A DNA stretch of 64,000 nt from CAYYNQ01 sp964473105. Lineage in GTDB: Bacteria > Sumerlaeota > Sumerlaeia > MVZB01. The DNA is taken from positions 1 through 64,000 of the forward strand of contig CAYYNQ010000097.1 of assembly GCA_964473105.1 (NCBI GenBank), in the 5' to 3' direction. Below, piece by piece: positions 8,666 to 17,353 of this stretch; within the stretch, counting starts at the first letter, position 1; every line of letters starts with the position of its first letter. The position numbers and the translations under genes are program-made. A model generated the notes under the pieces. That model ran no database searches, was not told where the DNA came from, and saw nothing but the letters and a program-made list of their open reading frames with translations.

Positions 8666-9502
8666 ATGCCACACCAAATTACACCTTTTGATGCTGCTTT
8701 TTTGGGGGTTGTTGAGGGAGTAACCGAGTTTCTCCCCGTGTCCTCAACGGGTCACTTGATCATTGCAGCACACTGGCTGGGGCTCAATCACGATGATGAA
8801 GGACTGAAGGCCTTTGAAATCGTGATCCAGTCGGGTGCGATTCTTGCCGTGATCGGGATTTACATGACTAGTATACTGTCGATGCTGCGTGGGCTGGCAG
8901 GCAGGGATTCGGCCGGTTTGGGACTCCTGAAGCAACTGATTATCGCCTTCCTTCCTGCAGCAGTCTTGGGGGTCATGTTTGATGAACTGATTGAGAACCA
9001 CCTGTTTGGGGTCATGCCGGTCATCATGGCCCTCGCACTTGGAGGGGTCTGGATGTTGATTGTCGAGCACCGTCGGTTGAGTCGGGCCGGTGACAGAACA
9101 AAGGCGGAGGACACGGGCATGGATCTAAGCTCCATGACCCTTCGATATGCCTTTATCATTGGTTGTGCACAATGCCTCGCGATGTGGCCGGGCATGAGTC
9201 GTTCGATGATGACAATTGTAATGGCAATGATACTGGGATTCAGGCCCCGGGCTGCGGCTAAGTTCAGTTTTCTGCTCGCACTGCCGACCTTGGGGGGGGC
9301 GACGTTTTACAAAATGATCGGTTCGGGTGATGCAATCCTTGAATCCTGTGGCTTATGGGGTCTATTGATCGGTATCGGGACCTCCTGTATAGTTGCTTGG
9401 TTGACGGTGAGGACATTTCTCCGGTACCTGAGAAGATACGGGATGGCCTTATTTGGCTGGTATCGAATCATCTTTGCCGGTGTGGTTCTGGTTATTTTAT
9501 GA
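8666..9502 (+). CDS. uppP: Undecaprenyl-diphosphatase UppP/BacA
   Basis: An integral membrane phosphatase that removes a phosphate from undecaprenyl pyrophosphate to recycle the lipid carrier of peptidoglycan and O-antigen synthesis. About 278 residues from the ATG at 8666, with several membrane helices. Both catalytic signatures are present: EGVTEFLPVSSTGHLI near the N-terminus and PGMSRSMMTI around residue 175. An in-frame TTG at 8633 gives eleven unlikely extra residues. The next gene, nine bases downstream, makes a polyprenyl diphosphate, so the pair supplies and recycles isoprenoid carrier. A G8 run (near 9292) lies within the coding sequence. Confidence 0.93.
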   Translation: MPHQITPFDAAFLGVVEGVTEFLPVSSTGHLIIAAHWLGLNHDDEGLKAFEIVIQSGAILAVIGIYMTSILSMLRGLAGRDSAGLGLLKQLIIAFLPAAVLGVMFDELIENHLFGVMPVIMALALGGVWMLIVEHRRLSRAGDRTKAEDTGMDLSSMTLRYAFIIGCAQCLAMWPGMSRSMMTIVMAMILGFRPRAAAKFSFLLALPTLGGATFYKMIGSGDAILESCGLWGLLIGIGTSCIVAWLTVRTFLRYLRRYGMALFGWYRIIFAGVVLVIL

Positions 9503-9511
9503 CATGAGTGT

Positions 9512-10570
9512 ATGTGTATGAATCAGAGAAGTGCAGGGAAAAATGAAGCTGTATCGGTCCGTGAACGCATGGATAATCTCTCGATTTTATTTGAATCGGA
9601 GTTGAGCCGGTACATCAGTGCCTGCAGCAATTCGTCGGTTCCCAACCTTCATGATGGGATGGCTTACGCGCTGGGGACAGACATCTCCGATCCAGCCCTG
9701 CGTGGCAAACGCATCCGTCCCCTGTTGTGCCTGCTGGTCTGTGAATCCCTGGGACGCGACCCCATGGTTGCGATGCCGTTCGCCTTATCCATTGAACTGA
9801 TGCATAACTTCGCACTCGTTCATGATGACATGGAGGACGGTGACGTGATGCGCCGCGGCCGGGATGCCACTTGGATCCGGTATGGAGAGGCCCATGCGAT
9901 CAACATCGGTGATTACCTGCTGGTCCACACTATGCGGGTCCTGACAGAGGGGGAAGTCGATCAACTCCCAATCGCGAAGCGGATCAGACTAATGCAGTTG
10001 ATTGTCTCGGCACTGGACCATACACATGTCGGTCAGGCGATGGATATGAATGCACGTGGGAACCGGGTAATCTCACGGGATCATTATCTGGAAATCGTGC
10101 GTGAGAAGACGGGGTATTATCTGGCAGCACCCGTTCAAGGTGGAGCAATTGTCGGTGATGCCGATGCGAAGGACTTGTCTCGGCTTGGGGAAATGGCCCT
10201 TTTCCTTGGGCCGATGTTCCAGATTATTGATGATATCATCGATCTGACCGACGGCAAGGGGCGTGAATTTATTGGTTCGGATATATGTGAAGGGAAAAGA
10301 TCGTTCCTTGTTGCCCATACGTCGGAGCTATGTACCGGAGCGGAACGTTGTGAACTGTTTGATATTCTGGATAAACCGAGGAAGGATACCCTGAAATCCG
10401 ATATAGATGCTGTCATCAGTCTTTTCAACCGCTACGATGCACTGGAAGCGGGGCGTGCCTATTGCGGGGAACTCTATGAGAAATCCCGGGCCGTCCTTTC
10501 CGGTTTGTCAGCGCCGCTGCGGGAACCGCTTGATGAGATCTTCAGGATGTTGGTCAGTAGGTTCAAGTGA
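9512..10570 (+). CDS. Polyprenyl (geranylgeranyl/farnesyl-type) diphosphate synthase
   Basis: A 352-residue trans-prenyltransferase that condenses isopentenyl diphosphate onto allylic diphosphates. The first aspartate-rich motif is HDDMEDGD (near residue 105) preceded by GKRIRPLL, and the second is IIDDIIDLTDG (near 237). The chain length cannot be read reliably. It follows uppP by nine bases, probably in one operon, consistent with lipid-carrier supply. Tandem ATGs at 9512 and 9518 give alternative starts two codons apart; the first 25 residues are poorly conserved. Confidence 0.9.
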   Translation: MCMNQRSAGKNEAVSVRERMDNLSILFESELSRYISACSNSSVPNLHDGMAYALGTDISDPALRGKRIRPLLCLLVCESLGRDPMVAMPFALSIELMHNFALVHDDMEDGDVMRRGRDATWIRYGEAHAINIGDYLLVHTMRVLTEGEVDQLPIAKRIRLMQLIVSALDHTHVGQAMDMNARGNRVISRDHYLEIVREKTGYYLAAPVQGGAIVGDADAKDLSRLGEMALFLGPMFQIIDDIIDLTDGKGREFIGSDICEGKRSFLVAHTSELCTGAERCELFDILDKPRKDTLKSDIDAVISLFNRYDALEAGRAYCGELYEKSRAVLSGLSAPLREPLDEIFRMLVSRFK

Positions 10571-11500
10571 TGAATCGCCTTGCATGTTTATCCGGTCTTG
10601 CCGTCATTGTTGCGGATGCCAGATTTCAGCCGTAACTTTGAACCGTTACCCATTATCGGTGAGCTACCAGCTAGTTGCCGGTTCATATGATGTGATGGAA
10701 AAATATCCGATTATCAGAATACATTGAGGAAGCGAAATGGACAAAGGGTGCGACTCTCCGTATTTCAGGGGGCTTTTTTTTCTCTTTCCCTTCCGTCTTG
10801 ATGCACAAGTAGGGAGAGGACAGAGGATAATGTCCCGTTTATTGAAGTATAATTACGATGGTCCCCTTGGCGGTTTGTGAGAAAGGTAACTCTGAATGGG
10901 TCCGGGGTCGGTTCCACAGTGGGGTTGTAGAGAAGTTGTAGTGAGCAGGACGGGTGGACATAAAGGGGAGAGACTGGTGGGTTTTGATTTATATCGAATT
11001 TAAGGACAGCTTAATTAGCCTATCACATCCTAGGAACCAATTCTGTGAGTCCTATGGGGTCACCCACAATGGAAATATGGCATCACACTACTGAAGAATA
11101 AGGAAGGTTGGACACCTGAACCTGATAAAAATGGGCACAAAAGGATTCCAAATAAGGACGGAATTTGGCAGAAACAGATGAATAACAGGTTTTCCTGGGA
11201 TTTCGGTGATCCGTTAGTCGTTTCTCTGACGGTAGCCTAAGGGCTAGACCCTGATAGGGGTAATCCGTGTGACATAAGGCTTTTAACGAAAATCAAAAAG
11301 ATTCTTTCTTTCCGGCATGAAAATGGCCCAAGTCTTCAGTTGACAGGCATCGGGATGCATGTCAAATTATATCTCGGTGAAAAATGCAGGCGGTGATACG
11401 GGCGTCACGGCACATTCAGTGCAGATCGCTGCTTTTGTTTGTTTTGAGCCGGGGTATCTACTCCAGATACTGGAAATATGGTGGTGGGTTAAATTATATA
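10571..11500. other. Long intergenic region upstream of mreB
   Basis: About 930 bp with no convincing gene on either strand. It contains a T8 run near 10780 and a near-perfect dyad at 11340-11365 described separately. I looked for tmRNA, RNase P RNA and tRNA signatures and saw none. Its length and position upstream of a core morphogene make an unrecognised RNA or a long leader possible. Confidence 0.4.
11340..11365. promoter_or_regulatory. Dyad symmetry in the mreB leader
   Basis: A 26-bp hyphenated palindrome: TTGACA pairs with TGTCAA, then one mismatch, then GCATC pairs with GATGC around a GG loop. The left arm is also a perfect -35 hexamer, so it could be an operator overlapping the mreB promoter, or an RNA hairpin. 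About 135 bp before the chosen start. Confidence 0.4.
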
Positions 11501-12544
11501 ATGCCGTCTGCGATGGGTAAAGTCTTCTCCCTTGATATTGGTATTGATCTCGGTACCGCGTCGACCTTGGTCTACGTCAAGGGCCACGGTATTGTTCTTG
11601 CCGAACCTTCCGTTGTTGCCATTCGAAATGGTACTCGTCAGCCGCTGGCTGTTGGTGCCGATGCAAAGAGGATGCTTGGACGCACGCCTGGAAATATAGT
11701 CGCGATCCGGCCGATGAAGGATGGCGTGATTGCAGATTTCGCCGTTACCCAGGAAATGCTCTCCTATTTCATCCGGAAGGCAAAGCAATACCAGCGGCGA
11801 ATCCCGTTTACAAAGACCCGTGTTGTCATATCGGTACCGTCGGGGATCACCGAAGTTGAAAAACGCGCCGTGGTGGAATCGGCGGAACAGGCCGGTGCTG
11901 ATCAGACGTTTCTGATCGATGAACCAATGGCTGCGGCGATCGGTTCGGGTCTCCCTGTTACCGAACCCGGTGGATCAATGATTATTGATATCGGCGGTGG
12001 AACAACCGAGGTTGCGGTTATCTCCCTAGGGGGAATTGTCGTTTGTATCAGTGAGAGGACCGCGGGCGACAAGATGGATGAGGCAATCGTCCAGCATATC
12101 AAGAGGAAGTATAACCTGCTTATCGGGGAGCGGACAGCCGAGGAAATTAAGATCAAGATTGGTTCCGCCAACCCACTCGATGATGAAAAGACCATGGAAA
12201 TCAAGGGCCGTGACCTGGTTGCGGGTCTTCCAAGGACGATAAAAATTACCAGTGAGGAGATACGTGAAGCCTTAACCGAGCCCGTTGCATCCATCCTGAA
12301 TGCTGTCAAGTCCACTCTGGAGAAAACCCCTCCCGAACTGGCTGCCGACCTTGTCGATATCGGTGTTGTGATGGCGGGTGGGGGCAGCCAACTTAATGGA
12401 CTGGATGAGTTGTTGCGTCGAGAAACCGGTCTACAGGTGCATCTGGCAGACAATCCAGAGACAGCGATTGTTCTCGGTACCGGGAAAACGCTGGACTCCA
12501 TCCGTATTCTCCAGAATCTCAATGGGTTTACCCCTCACCGATGA
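11501..12544 (+). CDS. mreB: Rod-shape-determining actin homologue MreB
   Basis: Bacterial actin that forms membrane-associated filaments and directs lateral cell-wall synthesis. About 347 residues, the normal family length. The phosphate-1 loop IGIDLGTAST with VYVKGHGIVLAEPSVVAI, the phosphate-2 loop IIDIGGGTTEVAVISLGG and the adenosine motif GVVMAGGGSQLNGL are intact. The open frame extends back to 11384, but the conserved N-terminus begins around 11501-11513. MreC and MreD are not adjacent; a YceD gene follows after 56 bp. Presence implies a rod-shaped or elongating cell. Confidence 0.95.
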   Translation: MPSAMGKVFSLDIGIDLGTASTLVYVKGHGIVLAEPSVVAIRNGTRQPLAVGADAKRMLGRTPGNIVAIRPMKDGVIADFAVTQEMLSYFIRKAKQYQRRIPFTKTRVVISVPSGITEVEKRAVVESAEQAGADQTFLIDEPMAAAIGSGLPVTEPGGSMIIDIGGGTTEVAVISLGGIVVCISERTAGDKMDEAIVQHIKRKYNLLIGERTAEEIKIKIGSANPLDDEKTMEIKGRDLVAGLPRTIKITSEEIREALTEPVASILNAVKSTLEKTPPELAADLVDIGVVMAGGGSQLNGLDELLRRETGLQVHLADNPETAIVLGTGKTLDSIRILQNLNGFTPHR

Positions 12545-12600
12545 ATTGATTCTCCCGGTCACCCGGAGAAAAAACCCCAAATTATCCATCGATCCCTGTC

Positions 12601-13152
12601 ATGTCATCGCTTGTCTTATCACTGGACCAGTTCCTGCATCATCCTTTGGTTGAATCCGTATGCTTTGCCCCTGCTGATCTCGAACTTGAGGATCCTCAAT
12701 TCAGTTTCACTCAGGATCTCGTAGGGGAGGTGACCTTTGCCAGAATGGGCGAAGATGTCATGGCAACCGGGTCCTTGAAAACCCGCGCGGAGACATTTTG
12801 TGTTCGTTGTCTCGGGCTAGTCTTGGTTGAATTGGTTATTAATGTTTCCGAAGTATGGCTCGGGAAGGAGGAACTGATGCTCGAGATGGACAGAAGCCAA
12901 GGACCCCATTCGCTGCATCGGGTCCTTGAAGGGGATACACTGGAATTGAAAGATGTATACCGTGAACTCGTCATGTCCGAGCTTCCGGAGCGATCTTACT
13001 GCGATAAGGGTTGCTGGGGCTTGTGCTCCCAGTGTGGCCAGAATCTCAATCTGGCCCAGTGTCGATGTGATATCACAAAAAAGAGCGATGGGGACACGCT
13101 GGACCTGCCCGTCTGGAAAAAAGCCCTGAAAGATATAGATGTTGGGTCCTGA
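12601..13152 (+). CDS. YceD/DUF177 family protein
   Basis: A 183-residue protein of the YceD (DUF177) family, linked to large-subunit rRNA accumulation. It shows the family cysteine pairs: ETFCVRCL in the N-terminal half and, around residues 137-155, GCWGLCSQCGQNLNLAQCRC. In most bacteria yceD is followed by rpmF (ribosomal protein L32) and fatty-acid genes. Here the next frame is the damaged exosortase gene and there is no room for rpmF. Fairly sure of the family; the molecular role is not well defined. Confidence 0.85.
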   Translation: MSSLVLSLDQFLHHPLVESVCFAPADLELEDPQFSFTQDLVGEVTFARMGEDVMATGSLKTRAETFCVRCLGLVLVELVINVSEVWLGKEELMLEMDRSQGPHSLHRVLEGDTLELKDVYRELVMSELPERSYCDKGCWGLCSQCGQNLNLAQCRCDITKKSDGDTLDLPVWKKALKDIDVGS

Positions 13153-13211
13153 TAAACTTTGGCCGGGGTGGCCCAGCAAGCTGAAAAGACGTCAGTATGG
13201 CTTGAAATCAG

Positions 13212-14202
13212 TTGACAGCACAGGATGATATCCACCTCGGTCCCAGACAGGAAACCAATGGGCCACTGTTCCCGCAGGACAGAATGAGATTGAGGGACCC
13301 TCTAAAAAAGATTACCCCGCTGCAATGGGTTTTGACAGCCCTGCTGGTTACCCTGATCGTTATTGAACATAGGGTCCCTGTCTTGTGGATGTATAGGCGT
13401 AGGATCTTGGAGGCCTCCTATTATTCCCATGGGTTCGTCGTTCCAGTGGTTTCTCTTTGGTTGGTCTGGCGCGATCGAAACGCCCTTTTTTCCCTGTATG
13501 GTGGGACGGTTTGGCCGGGCTTGTTTCTGCTCGTGGCCGGACAGTTGATCTTGGTGTTGAGTGGCCTGGCCTTTGTGTTCTTTACCGGTATGTTCGGGAT
13601 GATTCTGACAATATGGGGCCTAGCCGGGTTTTTGTTTGGTAGCCGTGTGCTCATGTGCCTTGGTTTCCCGTATTCATTCTCCTGTTCATGGTTCCGCTGC
13701 CGTTGGCGATAATTGCCAAAATCAGTTTGAGTATGAAACTGATGGCAGCTCAGATAGCGATCATGATGATCGAGATTCTGGGCATTCCCGCGGTTATTGA
13801 TGGATCAACAATCTATCTCAGTGAAGCGGTTGTGACCGTGGGTAATGTTTGCTCCGGACTTCGATCGTTGATATCCCTGATATTCATCGGTGTTTTGTTT
13901 GCCTGGATGAGTAATTTATCCACAATGCGGAAGGGCATCCTTACTCCTGTCTGCCATTCCTATTGCCATTCTTCCCAATGTTGCAAGGGTATTCATACTC
14001 TACCTTTTCGCATCATAGATGGGGGACGGATTTCATCATCGGCCTAGCCCACGATATATCCGGGTATCTGATCTTTATTTTTGCCTTTTCGCTCCTTTGT
14101 GGAGTTACGAAAATTATTTCATTCGGGCTGAAGCCTGTGGTCCGCGAACCCCATCAGGAATTCACCGAATCGACGACGGGAAAGGAGAAACTGGATGTTT
14201 AA
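13212..14202 (+). pseudogene. Exosortase (EpsH/XrtA-like), broken by three frameshifts
   Basis: Exosortases are multi-spanning membrane cysteine proteases that cut PEP-CTERM-type sorting tails. The homologous sequence runs through three reading frames. YSHGFVVPVVSLWLVWR to LGFPY is in the first; FILLFMVPLPLAI to the catalytic VCSGLRSL (Cys codon 13850) is in the second, from about 13670. LSAIPIAILPNVARVF (catalytic Arg codon 13986) returns to the first frame after about 13943, and GLAHDISGYLIF (catalytic His codon 14050) uses the third after a TAG and a G5 run at 14018-14025. All three catalytic residues survive, so decay is recent or the shifts are sequence errors. Their clustering in one gene favours real decay. 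Confidence 0.8.
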
Positions 14203-14779
14203 CATCCGGATACGGGTCATTGTTGCATTCATCATGATCCTTTTATTTGCTCTGTCTTCGGTTACACTTTACCGGGGAAAGGCGGTCCGTGGATCACTGA
14301 AGGCCGCCTAGATTCCCCTGATTACGGAAGGCTGGTATGGGGTTGAAGAATCCATCGATGAGGAAACCAGGCGGATACTTGAGACCGATGACGTGATTAC
14401 CCGGACCTATTTGGAGTCCGGAAACAAAAATGGATCTGTTAATATGGCTGTTGTATATTCACCCGATAACCGCCGGGTAGTCCACCCACCTGAGGTATGC
14501 TACAAGGGGGCCGGTTGGGAATGCAGCGAGAAGGTTGTAGTGCAACACGATGGAATTCCTCCGTTGGTTCGGTTGAAACTAGCAAACAGTAACAGCCGTC
14601 AGGACATCGTTCTCTATTGTTACAAGGCCGGTAATGAAATTACGTCCAACTACTACCGTCATCAGTTGAACATCATCGCCAACCAGACCCTGATGAGGGC
14701 GACCTCGTCGGCGCTGTTACGGTTCTCTACTGCGGTGATGCCCAATGAACGTCAGGCTGATGCCGAATGCGGGTTATAA
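14195..14779 (+). pseudogene. EpsI-like exosortase partner (DUF3485) with internal amber codon
   Basis: From the ATG at 14195, overlapping the exosortase end by 8 bp, the frame gives one transmembrane helix (VIVAFIMILLFALSSVTLY), then a TAG at 14309-14311, then an intact 155-codon continuation. That continuation holds the EpsI pattern: IPLITEGWYGVE, then VHPPEVCYKGAGW and VLYCYKAG, close to the family's HsPevCypgaGW and lvlYWy. In other genomes EpsI is adjacent to or fused with exosortase and acts in exopolysaccharide systems. Restoring the amber by one change (for example CAG) would give a 194-residue protein of normal length. It is probably non-functional with its neighbour. Confidence 0.75.
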
Positions 14780-14937
14780 GATTTGTCCGGGAGATTGTGC
14801 CTGAAATACGAAATGCCTTGACGGACCGATTAATCTTCCAAACATCATCAATCTCCGCCATTTCGGGGGCCACCATGTGAAAAAATATTCTTCACCGTGG
14901 TTCTCGTCTCCTCATGGGGGTGACTAAATCAAACCCC

Positions 14938-15888
14938 CTAGGTCAGGATGCCCCGGCAAAGTTGTTCATCGTGCTTTAACTGGTCGACCAAGTCCTCTAG
15001 GCAGGGGAATCTTTTCTCGTCACGTATCCTGGAGATGGGTGTGACCATAATATCTCTCCCATAGATGTCCCCATCGAAGTCGAACAGGTGAGCTTCGACC
15101 GTATGTCCGGATTCATCAAATGTCGGCCGGTTCCCAATATTCATCATCCCACTTAGCTTGGTGCGCCCATTATGTCTTGTGTTGCCGGCGAGAATCTCGC
15201 TCTCTACAGCGTAAACACCTTCTCGAGGGATCAGTTTCTCTGGATGGACAGCCAGGTTTACGGTCGGATAGCCAATGGCTTGTCCTCTACCGTTTCCCTC
15301 GATGATTCTTCCCTGAAAGCTGTAGGCATGTCCGAGCATCAGACGGGCGCTGTCGAAATCACCCTCCATGATGTCCTTTCGGATCCTTGTCGACCGGACC
15401 GGAATTCCGTTTTCCATCAACGTTTCACACTCAAGGATACGAAAGCCTTGCTCCGAGGAATGTTTTCTCAAAAGTTCGAGATTCCCCAGGCCCTGACTGC
15501 CAAATCGAAAATCGATCCCACAACTGATGGATTGAATCCTGCATATTTTGAGGAGGATTCCATTAATGAAGGACTCGGCAGTTGTCTCGGAGAATACTGT
15601 GTCGAAATCAAGCATGCAGCATATGTCAACGCCGTATTTTTCAAAGAGCCGTATTTTTTCGTCGGCGGTGGTAAGCAGTTGTGGTGTATAAGGAGGGGCC
15701 AGAACGGTCAACGGGTGCTGGAGAAATGTGATTACGGTTGCCGGGAGACCGGTTTTGACCGCATCCTCGCGAATATTTCCCAGTAATATCTGGTGGCCCC
15801 GGTGGACCCCGTCAAAGACGCCGACACAGAGGCAGGCTCCCTCCCTGCAGAGCTCCTCAAGGTCATGAAGTTGATGAATCAGTTTCAT
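14938..15888 (-). CDS. ribF: Bifunctional riboflavin kinase / FAD synthetase RibF
   Basis: A 316-residue enzyme that phosphorylates riboflavin to FMN and adenylylates FMN to FAD. The N-terminal nucleotidyltransferase domain has GVFDGVHRGHQ (residues 23-33) and ends with STRIRKDIMEGDFD. The C-terminal kinase domain (about 185-316) has GNGRGQAIGYPTVNL, GVYAV, GMMNIGNRPTF and EAHLFDFDGDIYG. The start overlaps the upstream transferase gene by 4 bp, indicating coupling. A GGGGGT/ACCCCC inverted repeat (14916-14938) spans the stop codon. Length and motifs are complete. Confidence 0.95.
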   Translation of the reverse strand: MKLIHQLHDLEELCREGACLCVGVFDGVHRGHQILLGNIREDAVKTGLPATVITFLQHPLTVLAPPYTPQLLTTADEKIRLFEKYGVDICCMLDFDTVFSETTAESFINGILLKICRIQSISCGIDFRFGSQGLGNLELLRKHSSEQGFRILECETLMENGIPVRSTRIRKDIMEGDFDSARLMLGHAYSFQGRIIEGNGRGQAIGYPTVNLAVHPEKLIPREGVYAVESEILAGNTRHNGRTKLSGMMNIGNRPTFDESGHTVEAHLFDFDGDIYGRDIMVTPISRIRDEKRFPCLEDLVDQLKHDEQLCRGILT

Positions 15889-16994
15889 GATGGACCGCCA
15901 CCATTATTTTTCCTCACCAGTTCCATTGATACAATAACCCCGAACAACAGGATCAATGCCACGATATGCAATATCGCGTCAGGCAGTTCCAGAGTTCTCA
16001 GGGACAGCGCAAGCAGTCCGCATGAGGCCGTCAGCATGGCAATGGTCAGGCATGCCGCCCTGACCGAGAAACCCATGGCTAGCAGCCTGTGGGAAAAATG
16101 ATTGCGATCGCCCTCCATCAGGGGTTGACCGGATTTCCAGCGAATGTAAAGGACAGACAGGGTGTCAAAGAGGGGGACCCCCATTATTGCCAGAGGCATC
16201 AATACAGGCAAACCTGAAGGATTTCCCTGCTGGTAATATGTGACAAGAACCGAGAAGACTGCAACCAAGTATCCGGTTGTCAGACTTCCGGCATCCCCCA
16301 TAAAGAGTCGGGCAGGATAAAAGTTATAATGCAGGAAACCCATCAGTGAGCCGGCAAGACACAGGAAGAGGGCAGGCAGCCAGAATTCTCCCCCTCGAAT
16401 TGCGGCTATCGACAGGACGACACATATGACCGTTGCCACCAGGCCGGACTGGCCGTCCATATTGTCAAGCAGATTGAAGGAATTGGTCAGCAGCAGGATC
16501 CAGAAGATTGTCAGGATCCACCCGACAGGATCCGGAAGAAAACCCTTGATGGTAACATCCGCCAGAATCAGGGGCAGGATTGCAATACACTGGACAGCCA
16601 GTTTGAGTCGCGGACCCAGAGGTTTCCAGTCATCCCAGGCACCCAGACAGAATATGATCAGTGCCCCACCTAGGATTGAGAACACCTGTGGCCGTACACC
16701 ACGGATGTTGTCGACGTAACGGACCAGCGTGGCAGATTCGTCCAGCCAAACATCGATAATGTCCGGGGCTATGGTTCCCATGAACACGATCAGGCCGAAT
16801 GTTGAAAATATTCCATACCCACCGGTCAGGGGAACGGGTCGGGAATGTGATTTCCGGCCTCGAGGGATATCCATCAGGGTCCATTTGAACCCTAACTTTC
16901 CGGCAGCGCTGCATGAAGCGAGGGAGAAAGCCAGGGAAATAACAAAGGTGGCCCCATAAAGGGTCGTCCATTGAGCGTTCATGAAGGGATCCAT
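15885..16994 (-). CDS. WecA/MraY-family polyprenyl-phosphate sugar-1-phosphate transferase
   Basis: A 369-residue integral membrane enzyme that transfers a HexNAc-1-phosphate from a UDP-sugar to undecaprenyl phosphate, the first step of O-antigen or teichoic-type glycan assembly. Family signatures: MDIPRGRKSHSRPVPLTGG, GAWDDWKPLGPRLKL, NSFNLLDNMDGQSGL (catalytic Asp region), FMGDAGSLTTGYLVA and DRNHFSHRLL. About ten membrane helices. It is closer to WecA/TagO than to MraY by the HxxH-like DRNHFSHRLL loop. A second ATG four codons in (16982) is an alternative start. It is co-transcribed with ribF and fits with the polysaccharide genes at 22-34 kb. Confidence 0.9.
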   Translation of the reverse strand: MDPFMNAQWTTLYGATFVISLAFSLASCSAAGKLGFKWTLMDIPRGRKSHSRPVPLTGGYGIFSTFGLIVFMGTIAPDIIDVWLDESATLVRYVDNIRGVRPQVFSILGGALIIFCLGAWDDWKPLGPRLKLAVQCIAILPLILADVTIKGFLPDPVGWILTIFWILLLTNSFNLLDNMDGQSGLVATVICVVLSIAAIRGGEFWLPALFLCLAGSLMGFLHYNFYPARLFMGDAGSLTTGYLVAVFSVLVTYYQQGNPSGLPVLMPLAIMGVPLFDTLSVLYIRWKSGQPLMEGDRNHFSHRLLAMGFSVRAACLTIAMLTASCGLLALSLRTLELPDAILHIVALILLFGVIVSMELVRKNNGGGPS

Positions 16995-17353
16995 CTCCGT
17001 CCGGGAGGGCTCTTCTGCAGTCTGGCAGAACCTTGACTGTTTGGCAAGCCGGATGCCCCTTGTCCATCTGCAATATCATCGGGTTTTTTTGCATGTCTTC
17101 CCTTTGTTTATGATATTTGTTGTTGTCCAATATTGGATGGATGGGTCGGTTTTGCGGTCCGGATGTTATTTTTCTTGCCCTCCCTTCTGACCTGGGAAGG
17201 ACCACGATTTATGGGACTTGTCCTGGCAAGGCCAGGGCGCTGTGTCAAGATGCACTCAGCCTTGAATTTGGATCAATCCTCTTGGCAGGTGGTCATGGTT
17301 AACGTATAAGAAGACGGGTCATGCATCGTGTCATGTGGAAGGATGGAAACGAC
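16995..17353. other. Divergent intergenic region
   Basis: About 360 bp between the WecA-like gene (-) and ftsY (+), containing AT-rich stretches with promoter-like hexamers but no clear pair and no recognised RNA. The ftsY frame is open back to 17321, so part of this may be coding. Confidence 0.35.

Noticed and set aside
10407..10727. 106-residue plus-strand frame after the polyprenyl synthase
   Set aside because: Most of it is the out-of-frame 3' end of the synthase gene; the remainder is cysteine-rich and unlike a protein.
16426..16719. Plus-strand frames within the WecA-like gene
   Set aside because: Shadows of the minus-strand transferase, whose motifs are complete.
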